Shown here in pieces: positions 50,952 through 60,988 of a stretch of DNA of 64,000 bases; the stretch's first letter is position 1, and every line of letters starts with the position of its first letter. Position numbers and translations under genes: made by a program. The notes below the pieces were generated by a model, which saw nothing but the letters and a program-made list of their open reading frames with translations, did no database searches and was not told the DNA's origin. This DNA comes from a virus, in IMG/VR virus record IMGVR_UViG_3300034101_005859, positions 1 to 64,000 of that record; one strand, 5' to 3'.

Positions 50952-51434
50952 TTAGATAAAGCTTAGAGTCCAATTCCAAATGATACTCATCTGATCTGTT
51001 TTAGTCAAATCAGGAAATGTAACCATACTGTACAAATCACCAGTGGCCATTTGTAATGCCATCTCGTTGAGAGTTTCGCCAACTGCATCACCAGTTGCCA
51101 AAACAGAGGTCAAAATTATCTGCGAATTAACATTAGGATCAATTGCGGATATGACGGGCTTTGATGAAACTGGAGAACCACAAAACAAACCATTTCTACC
51201 AGCATCAACGAATTTTACATTTCCGCCAGTAGTTCCACCAGTTCCAAAAATCATCCTGTTAATGTAGAAACTATAATTTCCAGTAAATTTGTTTCCGAGA
51301 GAAGCAGCTAGAGCTTCACGACCATTATTTAATACCGTGTTTGGAAACTCAATAATCTCACGCTTTCCACAAGCATAATCTATTATCATCTGCACATCGC
51401 CACGGGTCTTGATACTGTTAATTAGATCTTTCAT
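50952..51434 (-). CDS. Small tail protein
   Basis: 160 residues. IIEFPNTVLNNGREALAASL near the N-terminus and beta strands after it (YSFYINRMIFGTGGT, NWTLSFI) parallel the plus-strand gene at 29129-29638. Start overlaps the baseplate gene stop by 4 bases (ATGA). Probably a tail-end or fibre-adaptor protein. Confidence 0.55.
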   Translation of the reverse strand: MKDLINSIKTRGDVQMIIDYACGKREIIEFPNTVLNNGREALAASLGNKFTGNYSFYINRMIFGTGGTTGGNVKFVDAGRNGLFCGSPVSSKPVISAIDPNVNSQIILTSVLATGDAVGETLNEMALQMATGDLYSMVTFPDLTKTDQMSIIWNWTLSFI

Positions 51435-54400
51435 AGTGTGCCTTCTTCTCCGCTTCCATTGGAATAAACAATTTTATACGAGATTGATTCTTTCTGCTTT
51501 ATGTTTTCCTTCGGCATTCCCTGATCTTCAACACTCAGAGAAGCGACTATCGCATCATTCAACTCATTTGTCCCAGTAACATTAGGACTTCCTGATCTAT
51601 CCAGCTTTTGGAAAGTATGAGTTGGTTGACCTGATTGTTGGCCGGGAATCGTTGATCCCAAGCTATTGTATTTATACATATTGACTGTAACTGATGTTCC
51701 TCCGTTTAGCAAAGTTCTCCAATAAATGTCAGGACCACTTAAATTTATTGTAGTATCGCCTGCTGGACTATTTCCGTTAATACCCGACATCCAATAATTT
51801 ACACCATCAACTTCGACAATATAATTAGCCATGAAATTATTTACTACAGGATCAACATATGGTAAAATATTGTTTGATCCATCTTGAATTCCAAGGCTTG
51901 TTTCGTAGTCAATTCCAGAAAATTGAATGTTCATGCCACGATGACTCATGTAGCCAATGACATTGTCAACCATTCTTTTAGTGATAACCATATTAAGTCC
52001 AGCTATAGTACCACCATTATAACCGCTTATATAAAACTGGTCTGTTGTTCCATCAACCAAACTGGATATTTCATAATCAATTGAACTAACATTATGATAA
52101 AAATTTGGTCCAGTTATCATGCTGCTTATTGGTAGCAAAGACGAATTCAAAACTGTAACCCGGCCTCTGGTGGTAACAGTTAGAAAACCTAATGTTCCTG
52201 TGGTAACTGGAGTAGCACCGTTATAAATTGTGTAGCTTATATTTGTAGAGGAAGAAGAAGGAAGAGTACTGTCATAATCTATAGTTAAATTTCCGCTAGG
52301 ATCAACATTCAATATTGTATAATTTGTTAGTCCGTAAGCGGGAATAGAAATTTCATAAGCAGATAAAGCAGTTCCTTGATTAACATCAAATTGCGACTTG
52401 ATGCCAAGTAATCCAAAATCCTTAGAAGAATCGCCAAATACAACAAGATTGTCCTGAATTATATTGCACAAAGATCCATAGTTGTAATTGTCAATAATTG
52501 GATTAATGATTCTGAAAGGAAATGAACATGTACTCAATGATCCAGACCACGAGAATATGTTATTGCACCCATCAATTGGCTCTGTTGGTGAAGTATTGAA
52601 ATAAACAATTCTGTCATCAACGCCGTATACTATATAAGAACCTTGATATGCACCATCAAGAATTTGCAATATTGCACTATGATCGCCCCTTATTGCAAAT
52701 CCAGCTAATGGTTGACTTGGACAATAAACAACGATGTCGGAGTTATAGGCAGTAGCTGTAGCCGATGTTACAACTTGTGTTTTTGTTGCAAGTTCATTTC
52801 TAAAGATGCATTGGCTATTTGGAAGGTCATTAAGATTGCTGAGTCTCATAGATCTATTGAAATAAGTCTGACCTTCTCCAGAAATGCAATATTGCAGTTG
52901 AGCAACCTTTACTAAGCATTCAATGGTTTCTTGTGGAGAAGCAATGAATTCTTGTAGTCCTCCATAGAAATTTACAGTATTCAACAAAGCATGAAATGGC
53001 ATGTTTTCTGCCAAAACTTCATAAAACTCATTTATTCTATCATTTGACAATGCGTCTATTTGAACATCTATGTTATAACTACTGCTTATGCAGGATGAAC
53101 AAGGATCAACAAATTCCCTTCCTATGTCGCAAGGAACCTTGGAATTTCTAATACTACCGTTGTACTCTTCCATATTGTAAATGTTTTCCGAATAAGGAAA
53201 TTCAGTCCTTATCTGGCCAAAAATTAAGAAATCATGAAATGGATTTCTTGAAGGAACAATCAAATTAAATAAAACATCGTCTTGTTCAATTCCACGAACA
53301 TTCCAATTCTTCAAAGGATATATTTGACTTCTTTCGTCACGCTTGTCTATTAACTCAAGAGTTCTAACATAATTTTCCAAATCTTGTTCAACAGGACTTG
53401 GAATTGTTGAATATTGATACAAAACTCTAATTGTATCTCCAGAAATCAATGTAATTGGATCAACTGAAAGAGTATCACCAACCCAAGTCATAGTTGTTAT
53501 GCCATCTACTGTTGAGAATGACACATAACTAGATGTCAATATCGTATATGCGTCTGAATTATAAGGTCTTATCCACAAATAAAAATTATTTAGATCAATA
53601 GGTTCAATTAAAACTTTTTCTAATTCCCAAGCATAAATTATGCCTTCATATGTAAATGATTCTTGCCATGTATACCTTGAAACAACTTGCCACAATGGCT
53701 TATATGAAACAAGTTTCATTCCTGCATGACCAAACGATTCTTCTAACGCATTCCTTGTTCCTTTATTTTTGAAAAGAGGAATTGCTCTTGCTATTTGTCC
53801 ACGCCATCTTGTCGGATCATTGCTTTTTAATTTCAAATTGAACAAATTTGACAAATAAGGCAATAGTGGTTCTGCTATGACATTTGGATCTTGAAGGTCA
53901 ACAATCTGATTGGCTAAGTTTTCAAGAGTTGTAAATCCAAGAGCCACTGATTGATTGAACCTGTCAATTACAGATGGTGTTTCATCAACATCAGAAATGA
54001 GTGTTTTGAACATTTCTGGAGTATACTTTTCTAACAAAGTTTTGTATTTTTCAGGATTTGTAAAATGAGTTGGTATACTTGTTGTTACATGCGTGTTTCC
54101 AGATAAACTAAACTTAATGTGAGAAGAAATTGAATCTCCACCCACCAATGGTGTCCACTTCCAACAAATGAAATAGTCACCCTCTCTAACTCCCCTTGGC
54201 TCCCAAAGATACTCAAAAAGGCCAATTGTTGTCTGATTGTTGACAACTACAGGCTGAACAAAATTATTGCTGTTTTCCAGTGATGTGAACCACATGCCGT
54301 CCGTACCGGCAGTATAACTTGGATCGCTTAAATCAAAATCAATTGAAAAAGTATTCGATGTTAAATATGTTATTTCATATTCGCCGTCAACTGGAGGGGC

Positions 54401-54883
54401 GGAATTTGTTGCGTATATGTAAACTGTATCGCCTGTGTTTAAGCCGTGACTTGCTGATGTTATTACAACAGGATTTGTTGCACTTATTCCAGTTATTTCA
54501 TGACCAGTAATCCAAGCTGGTTCAGTATTTTTACCAACAATTTTTATTGGATTGGCTTGATTAAAATAAAAAAAAGATGAAGCAACAGTTTGTTCGGCTA
54601 ATGCTCTTGCCCTTTTCGCTGCTGCTATATTATCTGATGTTGGGTTTGCACAAGCTGTCGCCTCAAGCTCTTCTGCTGAAGCAATTTTCTTTGGATCATA
54701 GCTTTTTTCATTGTATGCGCTTGTGTTTCCACTAGAAAAATCTCTTTCAACAAAGTAAATGGTGATGCTGTCAAACTTGTACGGCATCGTCAAAAAGCAA
54801 CCGTTATAATCAGGTGTCAAAAGACGAAACCTGACAGTGTCGGTTATTGTGGGATTTTTTTCAAGATCGACTATTGCCACCAT
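51431..54883 (-). CDS. Large baseplate wedge/tail protein with P2 gpI-like domain
   Basis: 1150 residues; start ATG 54883 (GTG at 54886 or 54880 possible, AAGGAG adjacent). Residues ~140-200 have the FCCH-like pattern TSASHGLNTGDTVYIYATNS...VDGEYEITYL. Residues ~335-420 resemble tail protein I: LPYLSNLFNLKLKSNDPTRW, IPLFKNKGTRNALEESFGHAG. The rest is beta-rich with Gly/Asn loops. gpI-type proteins join wedge and fibre. At this size it is a gp7-like wedge scaffold by position. Overlaps the previous and next genes closely, so tightly operonic. Confidence 0.75.
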   Translation of the reverse strand: MVAIVDLEKNPTITDTVRFRLLTPDYNGCFLTMPYKFDSITIYFVERDFSSGNTSAYNEKSYDPKKIASAEELEATACANPTSDNIAAAKRARALAEQTVASSFFYFNQANPIKIVGKNTEPAWITGHEITGISATNPVVITSASHGLNTGDTVYIYATNSAPPVDGEYEITYLTSNTFSIDFDLSDPSYTAGTDGMWFTSLENSNNFVQPVVVNNQTTIGLFEYLWEPRGVREGDYFICWKWTPLVGGDSISSHIKFSLSGNTHVTTSIPTHFTNPEKYKTLLEKYTPEMFKTLISDVDETPSVIDRFNQSVALGFTTLENLANQIVDLQDPNVIAEPLLPYLSNLFNLKLKSNDPTRWRGQIARAIPLFKNKGTRNALEESFGHAGMKLVSYKPLWQVVSRYTWQESFTYEGIIYAWELEKVLIEPIDLNNFYLWIRPYNSDAYTILTSSYVSFSTVDGITTMTWVGDTLSVDPITLISGDTIRVLYQYSTIPSPVEQDLENYVRTLELIDKRDERSQIYPLKNWNVRGIEQDDVLFNLIVPSRNPFHDFLIFGQIRTEFPYSENIYNMEEYNGSIRNSKVPCDIGREFVDPCSSCISSSYNIDVQIDALSNDRINEFYEVLAENMPFHALLNTVNFYGGLQEFIASPQETIECLVKVAQLQYCISGEGQTYFNRSMRLSNLNDLPNSQCIFRNELATKTQVVTSATATAYNSDIVVYCPSQPLAGFAIRGDHSAILQILDGAYQGSYIVYGVDDRIVYFNTSPTEPIDGCNNIFSWSGSLSTCSFPFRIINPIIDNYNYGSLCNIIQDNLVVFGDSSKDFGLLGIKSQFDVNQGTALSAYEISIPAYGLTNYTILNVDPSGNLTIDYDSTLPSSSSTNISYTIYNGATPVTTGTLGFLTVTTRGRVTVLNSSLLPISSMITGPNFYHNVSSIDYEISSLVDGTTDQFYISGYNGGTIAGLNMVITKRMVDNVIGYMSHRGMNIQFSGIDYETSLGIQDGSNNILPYVDPVVNNFMANYIVEVDGVNYWMSGINGNSPAGDTTINLSGPDIYWRTLLNGGTSVTVNMYKYNSLGSTIPGQQSGQPTHTFQKLDRSGSPNVTGTNELNDAIVASLSVEDQGMPKENIKQKESISYKIVYSNGSGEEGTL

Positions 54884-54889
54884 CACTCC

Positions 54890-56449
54890 TTACTCAAATG
54901 TAAATGTGATCGTTGTCACATCTGGCCTTATAATCTCAAAGAATCTTGAGTTGACTATATTGCCGCTATTATTAGGATTGTCTGTTGTGAAAGATACATC
55001 AATACTTGTTATTTCTTTCAAATCCGACAGAGTCTTTGTAATATCGATTTCCTTCAATTGCTCACCAAATTCCCAATTGGATATTGCAAAAAATTGATCA
55101 AGTCTTCTCTGTATTTTTACCCTAAATTCTTCTTCAAACTTTCTATAAAGCCTGTCCATTACAATGTCTATATTTATGTCTACTGGTATAATGAATCCAT
55201 TTCTTATACAAATAAAATCAGTAATCATTTTTACATCATTAAGATATCTTTCTAAAGCAACTTTCAAGTCTGGTCCTGCCTCTTGAAGACCATCTATGCC
55301 ATTTCTGGCCAAAATATAAATATCAACAATGTTGCCAGAACATCCACTGTTTCTTAGTACAGCCGTGCTTTTTCCAATTTGACCCTGATATGGAGTTGAA
55401 AATTGATCAGTCAATGTCTTGTAATCCAAACCAGTAACAGCCCTGTTTTGAGACCTTACCCAAGCTGGAAGCTTAAGTCTGATATCGTCAATAGTGTCCC
55501 CATCATATCCAAATTCACCTCTAGTATAATTTCTCATAACAATTGGAATTCCATATGGAATTCCCGGCACATTGATGATTGCCTGCTTTTCAATAGTTCC
55601 ACTTACAATGTTTCCTACAGTTCCGCCTCCCTGTCTGTAAATCACACGAATGTTACTTCCACTATTTGGAACCAAACCAGTTTGATTATTTCCAAAAATT
55701 ACATAAGCCGTATATGTTGAATCATATTCAATCCTGTATTCTCTTCTTGGTTGTGAATCTGTGAAATAAGGCACTTGGTCCCATTTGATTCCGTCAACAT
55801 AAACCCTGATCGAATCAAAAATAACAGGGTTTTGTCCCAAGGTTATTACTTGTCCAACAGCACCTGTTCCAGCAATCAAGATATTTCTTGTTTTGCCCTC
55901 AAGACCAACTATGCTTGCATTAACAAGATTGCCAGCCGGAATAATGATGTCCTCATCAAAAATAGGGTTGTTTTCTGAATCTGCTGGGAATAGCTCAACA
56001 GTTATTGCTGTTCCTCCAGCATTGATCTGAACATCAAATGGCGCTGGTATTGGAACATCGCTTAAAACAGGATTATTCAAGGTTGCAGTCCACAATGATC
56101 TGGCTGCTATTGGAGGTTGTGGCTGATAACCAACCAAATTAGCCAACCTGAAGGCATTCTCAAGCTCTGTTACCGTGTCAATGAAAATTTCATTAGCAAT
56201 CTGATCCATCTTGAAAGACAATGTGTCAGCAAGAAAAGCCCAGTTTTCAATTAACATCATCGCCAAAGATGACTCAACAAAGTCAGAAAAATCCGTGCTG
56301 AATTTCTGCCTGATAAATTCAACAAGACGGGTCTTCATGCTCCAAAAATCTTGGTTTGTATAATTGAGGCTGAAAATACTAGGCGTTGTAATCAGTTGAG
56401 ACTGAGTATATGGCGTAATATCAAATGGGCAATTATTGTTTGTCGCCAT
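54890..56449 (-). CDS. Baseplate wedge protein (gp6 / J family)
   Basis: 519 residues. N-terminal WSMKTRLVEFIRQKFSTDFS and FVESSLAMMLIENWAFLADTLS, then VGYQPQPPIAAR, and the J-type core (FGNNQTGLVPNSGSNIRVIYR, RGEFGYDGDTIDDIRLKLP, RAVTGLDYKTLT). These are the common signatures of gp6/Baseplate_J, the ring-forming wedge protein. C-terminal QRRLDQFFAISNWEFGEQL matches. AGGAG precedes the ATG. Next to gp25-type gene, in the classical order. Confidence 0.92.
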   Translation of the reverse strand: MATNNNCPFDITPYTQSQLITTPSIFSLNYTNQDFWSMKTRLVEFIRQKFSTDFSDFVESSLAMMLIENWAFLADTLSFKMDQIANEIFIDTVTELENAFRLANLVGYQPQPPIAARSLWTATLNNPVLSDVPIPAPFDVQINAGGTAITVELFPADSENNPIFDEDIIIPAGNLVNASIVGLEGKTRNILIAGTGAVGQVITLGQNPVIFDSIRVYVDGIKWDQVPYFTDSQPRREYRIEYDSTYTAYVIFGNNQTGLVPNSGSNIRVIYRQGGGTVGNIVSGTIEKQAIINVPGIPYGIPIVMRNYTRGEFGYDGDTIDDIRLKLPAWVRSQNRAVTGLDYKTLTDQFSTPYQGQIGKSTAVLRNSGCSGNIVDIYILARNGIDGLQEAGPDLKVALERYLNDVKMITDFICIRNGFIIPVDINIDIVMDRLYRKFEEEFRVKIQRRLDQFFAISNWEFGEQLKEIDITKTLSDLKEITSIDVSFTTDNPNNSGNIVNSRFFEIIRPDVTTITFTFE

Positions 56450-56457
56450 TTTTTCTC

Positions 56458-56874
56458 CTAACTTAGTGGAATTTCAAGTACAAGTTGTTCCACCTGTTTA
56501 ATATTCTGTGGATCAACGAAAATTATTTTAACAGATATAATGCTATCTATAGAGCTTCTGTCATCATCATTATTCAAAGAATTTTCGTCAATTTGAGAAG
56601 AAACCTCAATATTTTGCACAACAATTCTAGGCTCCCACTTTTTTATAGCAGAAGATATAACTCTTTTCACTTCATTCCTCAAAACAACATCATTTTGCTC
56701 AAATAATAGTTTTTTAAGAGGAGTGCCAAAATCTGGAATCATTACCCTTTCACCCGGATTTGTCAAAAGAAGACAAAGCAAATCAGACTTGATCTGACTG
56801 CTTCCAGTCTGTGAATACCAATAACCCCTTGGTGTTTTTACTGTTGGGTAGGGAACACCGCCAAATGTAGCCAT
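56458..56874 (-). CDS. Baseplate wedge protein gp25-type
   Basis: 138 residues. Contains the gp25 pattern: IKSDLLCLLLTNPGERVMIPDFGTPL with KKLLFEQN, VKRVISSAIKKWEPRI (the EPR motif) and VQNIEVSS. gp25 is the lysozyme-like-fold wedge component that joins the sheath and baseplate. ATAAATA box 62 bases upstream of the start. Confidence 0.93.
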   Translation of the reverse strand: MATFGGVPYPTVKTPRGYWYSQTGSSQIKSDLLCLLLTNPGERVMIPDFGTPLKKLLFEQNDVVLRNEVKRVISSAIKKWEPRIVVQNIEVSSQIDENSLNNDDDRSSIDSIISVKIIFVDPQNIKQVEQLVLEIPLS

Positions 56875-56935
56875 ATTATATTATTTCCTCCCGCCAAATT
56901 ATGACGGTTTTCCTAAAATACTTTTTATTTATCAA

Positions 56936-56942
56936 TCTTACA
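56936..56942 (-). promoter_or_regulatory. ATAAATA late-promoter-like box
   Basis: Minus-strand ATAAATA in the 87-base gap before the gp25-type gene, 62 bases from ATG 56874. Confidence 0.45.
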
Positions 56943-56961
56943 AACTTGTACAACAAATTAT

Positions 56962-59091
56962 TTATCCAGTAGTCGGTGGAGTTGTTGGAGGTTCTTTATA
57001 GAATGGTTTCAACTGAAACATACTCAAAACCGTAGCATCGGGAGATGCACTTGCAAAAACACGATCACTAGCTCTAATAGCACCATCCTTAAGAACACAA
57101 ACAGGAGCTAAACATGGTCCAGAAGGGCCTCCCTCTGGGTCTGGACAGTCAGTACCAGCCAAAAGAATAATTTTATCTTTCGCCAAAAATAAATGAGATG
57201 TATCAGTAATATTCATGTAAGCATCTTTGGAATAAACCAAGTTATACTTTGTTACAAACTCAATTAAACTACTGTCTTCATTTGTTCCGACAATCGTATA
57301 ATGGTTAATTGCGGTCATGTTAATGTAGTTGCCACCAACTCTCAGAAATACTAATCCGGGTGAGGGATCAGTTGCTTCCTGCATCCTGAAAATATGAGGT
57401 CCATTCACATTTTGCTTGTGAGGACAATATATCTGAATGTTTTGGTTTTCCGCAGTTTCCTGATTTGAATCATCATTAAAACTCATCTCAAGACCATAAC
57501 CAGAACGAATCTTGACAAAGGCTTTCTTTGCTTTGGCTACAGGATTCCCGCCTTCGACTCGACATGGTCCACATTGTTCATTGCCTTCATCAGACATTTG
57601 AATAATGTGATTACTAGTGCTTTGAAGAAGAATACCTCTTCTCTCTCCAGCAATATTGGGAGGACAACCCTTGCAATCTGGCTCGGATTGAGTGTGGTCA
57701 TTCAGTTCAATTTTATTGCCAGTAGCTGTTTTTATCCTAATGTAATTATCTTCACCACGAATTGCACCTTTGTCACTACCAGACTCACCTTCAACATCAC
57801 TTAATTCTATGCTATGTCCAGTTGCCGACTTCCAATAACTTCTTCCAACATACTTGTTGTTGCAACCAAAATCAAATTCTCTGTCCCATGTCGGTGAACC
57901 ACTTGGTTCCTCAACTGAGTCATCCATTACGAAAGAATGACCAGATATTGATTGAATCTGAATTCCACTTTGCGGTAAATCAGCAGAATTATTCTGCGGA
58001 GTAGGCGGACCCTTGTAAGGACGACACTCCTGCCTTTGCTTAAAAAAAGGATTAGAACCTATTTGTTTTTTGTAATATGTTGATCTGGGAGAACCTGTGT
58101 TTGGGTGTCCTCCAATGATTTTTTTGTTGCTCTTTTTTCCTTCACAAGAATTTTCTTCAAGTTTTTTTCCAGACTCGGGACTCAAGTCTGTTGTATTTTG
58201 TGCTTGTTCAATTGTTCCTCCAGATGATATGTTGTCAATTTGATTCTGCGTGTAAGCATCTTCAACACAACTTGTTTCACCTTCTTTGACCACTCCTCCG
58301 CAATCAGGGTGAGCCCACTGACCGGCATAATGCAAATGATCGTCTTTTAACATAATCCAGTTTCCACAACTGGACATGATTTCAAATCTTTTCCACTTTC
58401 TATTACACTTAGGGTCTCCATCGACCATCTTAATCATATGCTTTTCTGGAGTTTTGAATCCGTATATGTTTGGATATGTCAAAAGCCTTTGTGCTTCTGG
58501 ATTGGAATTAAAGTCAATTACTGATGTGAGATCAAAACCATTATAGTTTTCAGTATTCCAAGGAGGCAAAACTTGAGATCCATCGTCTGGTCCCACTAAA
58601 TAACCATTTCTTGTTCCTTCCCATATTTTATAATATTCATTTATGTTGTAGCCCCAAGTATGTTGACCACTAGGACCACGATCTCGATGCCATGTTGTTC
58701 CAAGGTAATAAGGAGAACTACGACTACCATTTTCAAACATAATGACAACAGTTGATCCTGCTGGAGGAACCCATGTCAATCCGGTATCATCAAATCCTCC
58801 CATGGCGCTTACTGCATTAGCCCAAGGAAGTTGTTCAACTTTCATTTGAGGGTTCTGAAAAAGAGGCGAATAAAAACGAATTCTGTTCTGCTTCCATATA
58901 TCCAAAGTGTCAACACACAAAGCCGTATAAAGACCATATTGCATTTGTGACTGGTCAATTACTTTGGAATTTGACAAAATTTCTGCACGAACAACTTGTC
59001 TCATATCATAATTAAGTCCTCCCATTTGATTGACAATTGTGTCAACTTTTTTCTTTAGAGATTGAAAATCTTTATGTGATACAAATGTCAT
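56962..59091 (-). CDS. Baseplate hub/spike protein (gp5-type OB fold, no lysozyme domain)
   Basis: 709 residues. After a helical N-terminus (~1-55) comes the gp5/VgrG OB-fold: LYTALCVDTLDIWKQNRIRF, LPWANAVSAMGGFDDTG, PPAGSTVVIMFENGS. Repeating strand units follow: GHSFVMDDS, GHSIELSDVEG, GNKIELNDHTQ and NHIIQMSDEG, as in the spike beta-helix. T4 gp5 carries a lysozyme between OB fold and spike; here no such domain is seen, and the middle is Cys-rich instead (GCPPN, CGPC). Puncturing role in infection is inferred. Confidence 0.82.
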   Translation of the reverse strand: MTFVSHKDFQSLKKKVDTIVNQMGGLNYDMRQVVRAEILSNSKVIDQSQMQYGLYTALCVDTLDIWKQNRIRFYSPLFQNPQMKVEQLPWANAVSAMGGFDDTGLTWVPPAGSTVVIMFENGSRSSPYYLGTTWHRDRGPSGQHTWGYNINEYYKIWEGTRNGYLVGPDDGSQVLPPWNTENYNGFDLTSVIDFNSNPEAQRLLTYPNIYGFKTPEKHMIKMVDGDPKCNRKWKRFEIMSSCGNWIMLKDDHLHYAGQWAHPDCGGVVKEGETSCVEDAYTQNQIDNISSGGTIEQAQNTTDLSPESGKKLEENSCEGKKSNKKIIGGHPNTGSPRSTYYKKQIGSNPFFKQRQECRPYKGPPTPQNNSADLPQSGIQIQSISGHSFVMDDSVEEPSGSPTWDREFDFGCNNKYVGRSYWKSATGHSIELSDVEGESGSDKGAIRGEDNYIRIKTATGNKIELNDHTQSEPDCKGCPPNIAGERRGILLQSTSNHIIQMSDEGNEQCGPCRVEGGNPVAKAKKAFVKIRSGYGLEMSFNDDSNQETAENQNIQIYCPHKQNVNGPHIFRMQEATDPSPGLVFLRVGGNYINMTAINHYTIVGTNEDSSLIEFVTKYNLVYSKDAYMNITDTSHLFLAKDKIILLAGTDCPDPEGGPSGPCLAPVCVLKDGAIRASDRVFASASPDATVLSMFQLKPFYKEPPTTPPTTG

Positions 59092-59099
59092 TTTATTCC

Positions 59100-60635
59100 T
59101 TATAGTGTACTCTTAGCAGGAGCATCAACGAAGCTTTGTTCCAAACTACCACAACCGTTTCCGCCAAGACTGGCATCCCAATCTATATCAATGTTCGGCA
59201 CATTCAATTGAAGTTGCAAAGTGGTTGTGTAGCTTCCGGCACTAATACTGTGATTTACTCTTTTAATCATATATCTTTTATTGCTTAACATTGTATTGCA
59301 TAGTGATGTTTGAAGCCATGTTGAATTAGCTTCATTGCCAAAATAATATGGGTTTATAAAAAGTATTGATACTGATTTTCCAAGGAAGTTATATACATTA
59401 GTATAGAAAGGATCGCCCATTATTTTCAAATCAGCAGACCATGCTGGAGTTCCTCCTGAAAGACCCGGTCCTGTCTTCTCTTCTGCGTCCATAGCTGCAC
59501 CAATAGCTTTGTTTGCATTATCAGCTTGATCTTTAGGAGGAATGAAATTCCAAACATGAGATTCCATTGTTGGACTAGTTTGAGAACCTGTGTCCTGAAT
59601 GTTGTTGATTGGTTCAAGAAGAGGTGCATTTCCGCCAGAAGCACCACCATTAGTACCACCCTTGCCGGGAACCATGGTTGGTGCCCATTGAACAGATGGA
59701 CTGAATTCAATAACAGGACTGCAATTCCCTCCATTGACAATATAGGTGGCAACACTTGTAGTGCAACATCCAGAATTTTGTCCGCTAGGGTCCAATGGGT
59801 CTTCTTGGATTATAATTCCATTATTGGCAGCATCGTAAAGAATCATAAGTCCTCTACCATCAGCAGATGTTACTGTTGAAAGCCAAGATCTTACACAAGA
59901 CAAAACACTCATCTGATCTTTTGGCCAAACTGATGGCGGACCCTTTTCTCCACCTTTTGATTTTTCAAATTCTAAATTATTGTCTGCACCCGCATCTTCA
60001 AATGAAGATGCACTTCTAAAAGAAACATTTGAAAACAAAGGCTGTTCTCCATCAACCAAAACATTCCTGATGGCAGTTTTTAAGTCCATAAGCTGATCAT
60101 TGCTTCCTTCCGAACCTGTTTGGGCTGATCCAATGTCTTGAGGAGCCGTTATTTTTACTTTAATCTTGACATTGCCTCCTGCAAAACTTGTTTCAACAGA
60201 TGTCATCACTCCAGTTAATACTGTTCCAATTGTAGTTCTACTTGTTTTCAATCTAGAATTGCCATCTTCATCGCTTATTATCCATCCAAAATCAATTGCT
60301 ATAAATTCCGCTTCTTGTTTTTGAGTGACGAATGATTTGTTCAGGTTTCTGATGATTTCTTTATACATGGCTCCTCCATGATCCATGATTTCAATATCAA
60401 TTTGATATCCGCTTGATCCTTCTTGTCCATATTCAAATGAATTAATTACCGCTAAGTTTCCTGTAGGCGCTGAGTTATTACCAACTGTTAAAACTACTTG
60501 TTCTTCTGGATTTGATGACCCAAATCTCATTTCTACATATGCAGCGTAAACCGCTCCTTCTATGGGTGCTTCTGGAGTGGCACAACCAAACATTTTAAGC
60601 AATCCATTTTCAACAACACAAGATTGAACAGGCAT
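59100..60635 (-). CDS. Baseplate hub protein (gp27 type)
   Basis: 511 residues. The C-terminal half ends YMIKRVNHSISAGSYTTTLQ, followed by LQLNV, the common end of tail-hub (gpD/gp27-like) proteins. Beta-rich N-terminal half (YAAYVEMRFG, YQIDIEIMDHGGAMYKEI). A Gly/Ser/Pro linker at ~335-360. It precedes the gp53-type gene and follows the gp5-type gene, as expected. GGATAA-type ribosome site. Confidence 0.78.
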   Translation of the reverse strand: MPVQSCVVENGLLKMFGCATPEAPIEGAVYAAYVEMRFGSSNPEEQVVLTVGNNSAPTGNLAVINSFEYGQEGSSGYQIDIEIMDHGGAMYKEIIRNLNKSFVTQKQEAEFIAIDFGWIISDEDGNSRLKTSRTTIGTVLTGVMTSVETSFAGGNVKIKVKITAPQDIGSAQTGSEGSNDQLMDLKTAIRNVLVDGEQPLFSNVSFRSASSFEDAGADNNLEFEKSKGGEKGPPSVWPKDQMSVLSCVRSWLSTVTSADGRGLMILYDAANNGIIIQEDPLDPSGQNSGCCTTSVATYIVNGGNCSPVIEFSPSVQWAPTMVPGKGGTNGGASGGNAPLLEPINNIQDTGSQTSPTMESHVWNFIPPKDQADNANKAIGAAMDAEEKTGPGLSGGTPAWSADLKIMGDPFYTNVYNFLGKSVSILFINPYYFGNEANSTWLQTSLCNTMLSNKRYMIKRVNHSISAGSYTTTLQLQLNVPNIDIDWDASLGGNGCGSLEQSFVDAPAKSTL

Positions 60636-60637
60636 AA

Positions 60638-60964
60638 TTATCCTAAAATGGCATCTGGCAAACGAATATTCAAACCAGCCTTAAAATTAAAAATATCTTT
60701 GATGTCATTGGCTTCCATGATTTTCCACCAATAATCTACAGTGCCATAAGCCGCCAAAGACACTAAGTCTGGCCTATATTCTCTGCCAGCAGTAATTACA
60801 TAGTATCTATCCCTGTTGGTCTTTGGTATAACTGTTTTTTTATATGTCGCAAATGTCATTAACTTGTTTTCTGTATAATAAACAACAGGCGATTCATAGT
60901 ACCTACTCGATATGGGAACAAATCTAGATGGTTGTATTTTTGTGTATTCTATGTAGTTTGCCAT
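60638..60964 (-). CDS. Baseplate wedge protein gp53-type (LysM-like)
   Basis: 108 residues. RDRYYVITAGREYRPDLVSL, followed by AAYGTVDYWWKI, and NFKAGLNIRLP match T4 gp53 and tail protein X-like LysM modules. It stabilises wedge contacts in T4. Starts 25 bases after the next upstream gene's stop. Confidence 0.82.
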   Translation of the reverse strand: MANYIEYTKIQPSRFVPISSRYYESPVVYYTENKLMTFATYKKTVIPKTNRDRYYVITAGREYRPDLVSLAAYGTVDYWWKIMEANDIKDIFNFKAGLNIRLPDAILG

Positions 60965-60988
60965 TTTTAATCCTGTAATATTTTATTT

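Noticed and set aside
56959-56965. Another ATAAATA at the end of the gp5-type gene
   Set aside because: Overlaps the stop codon region and lies 85 bases from the next start, behind a better placed copy at 56936-56942.
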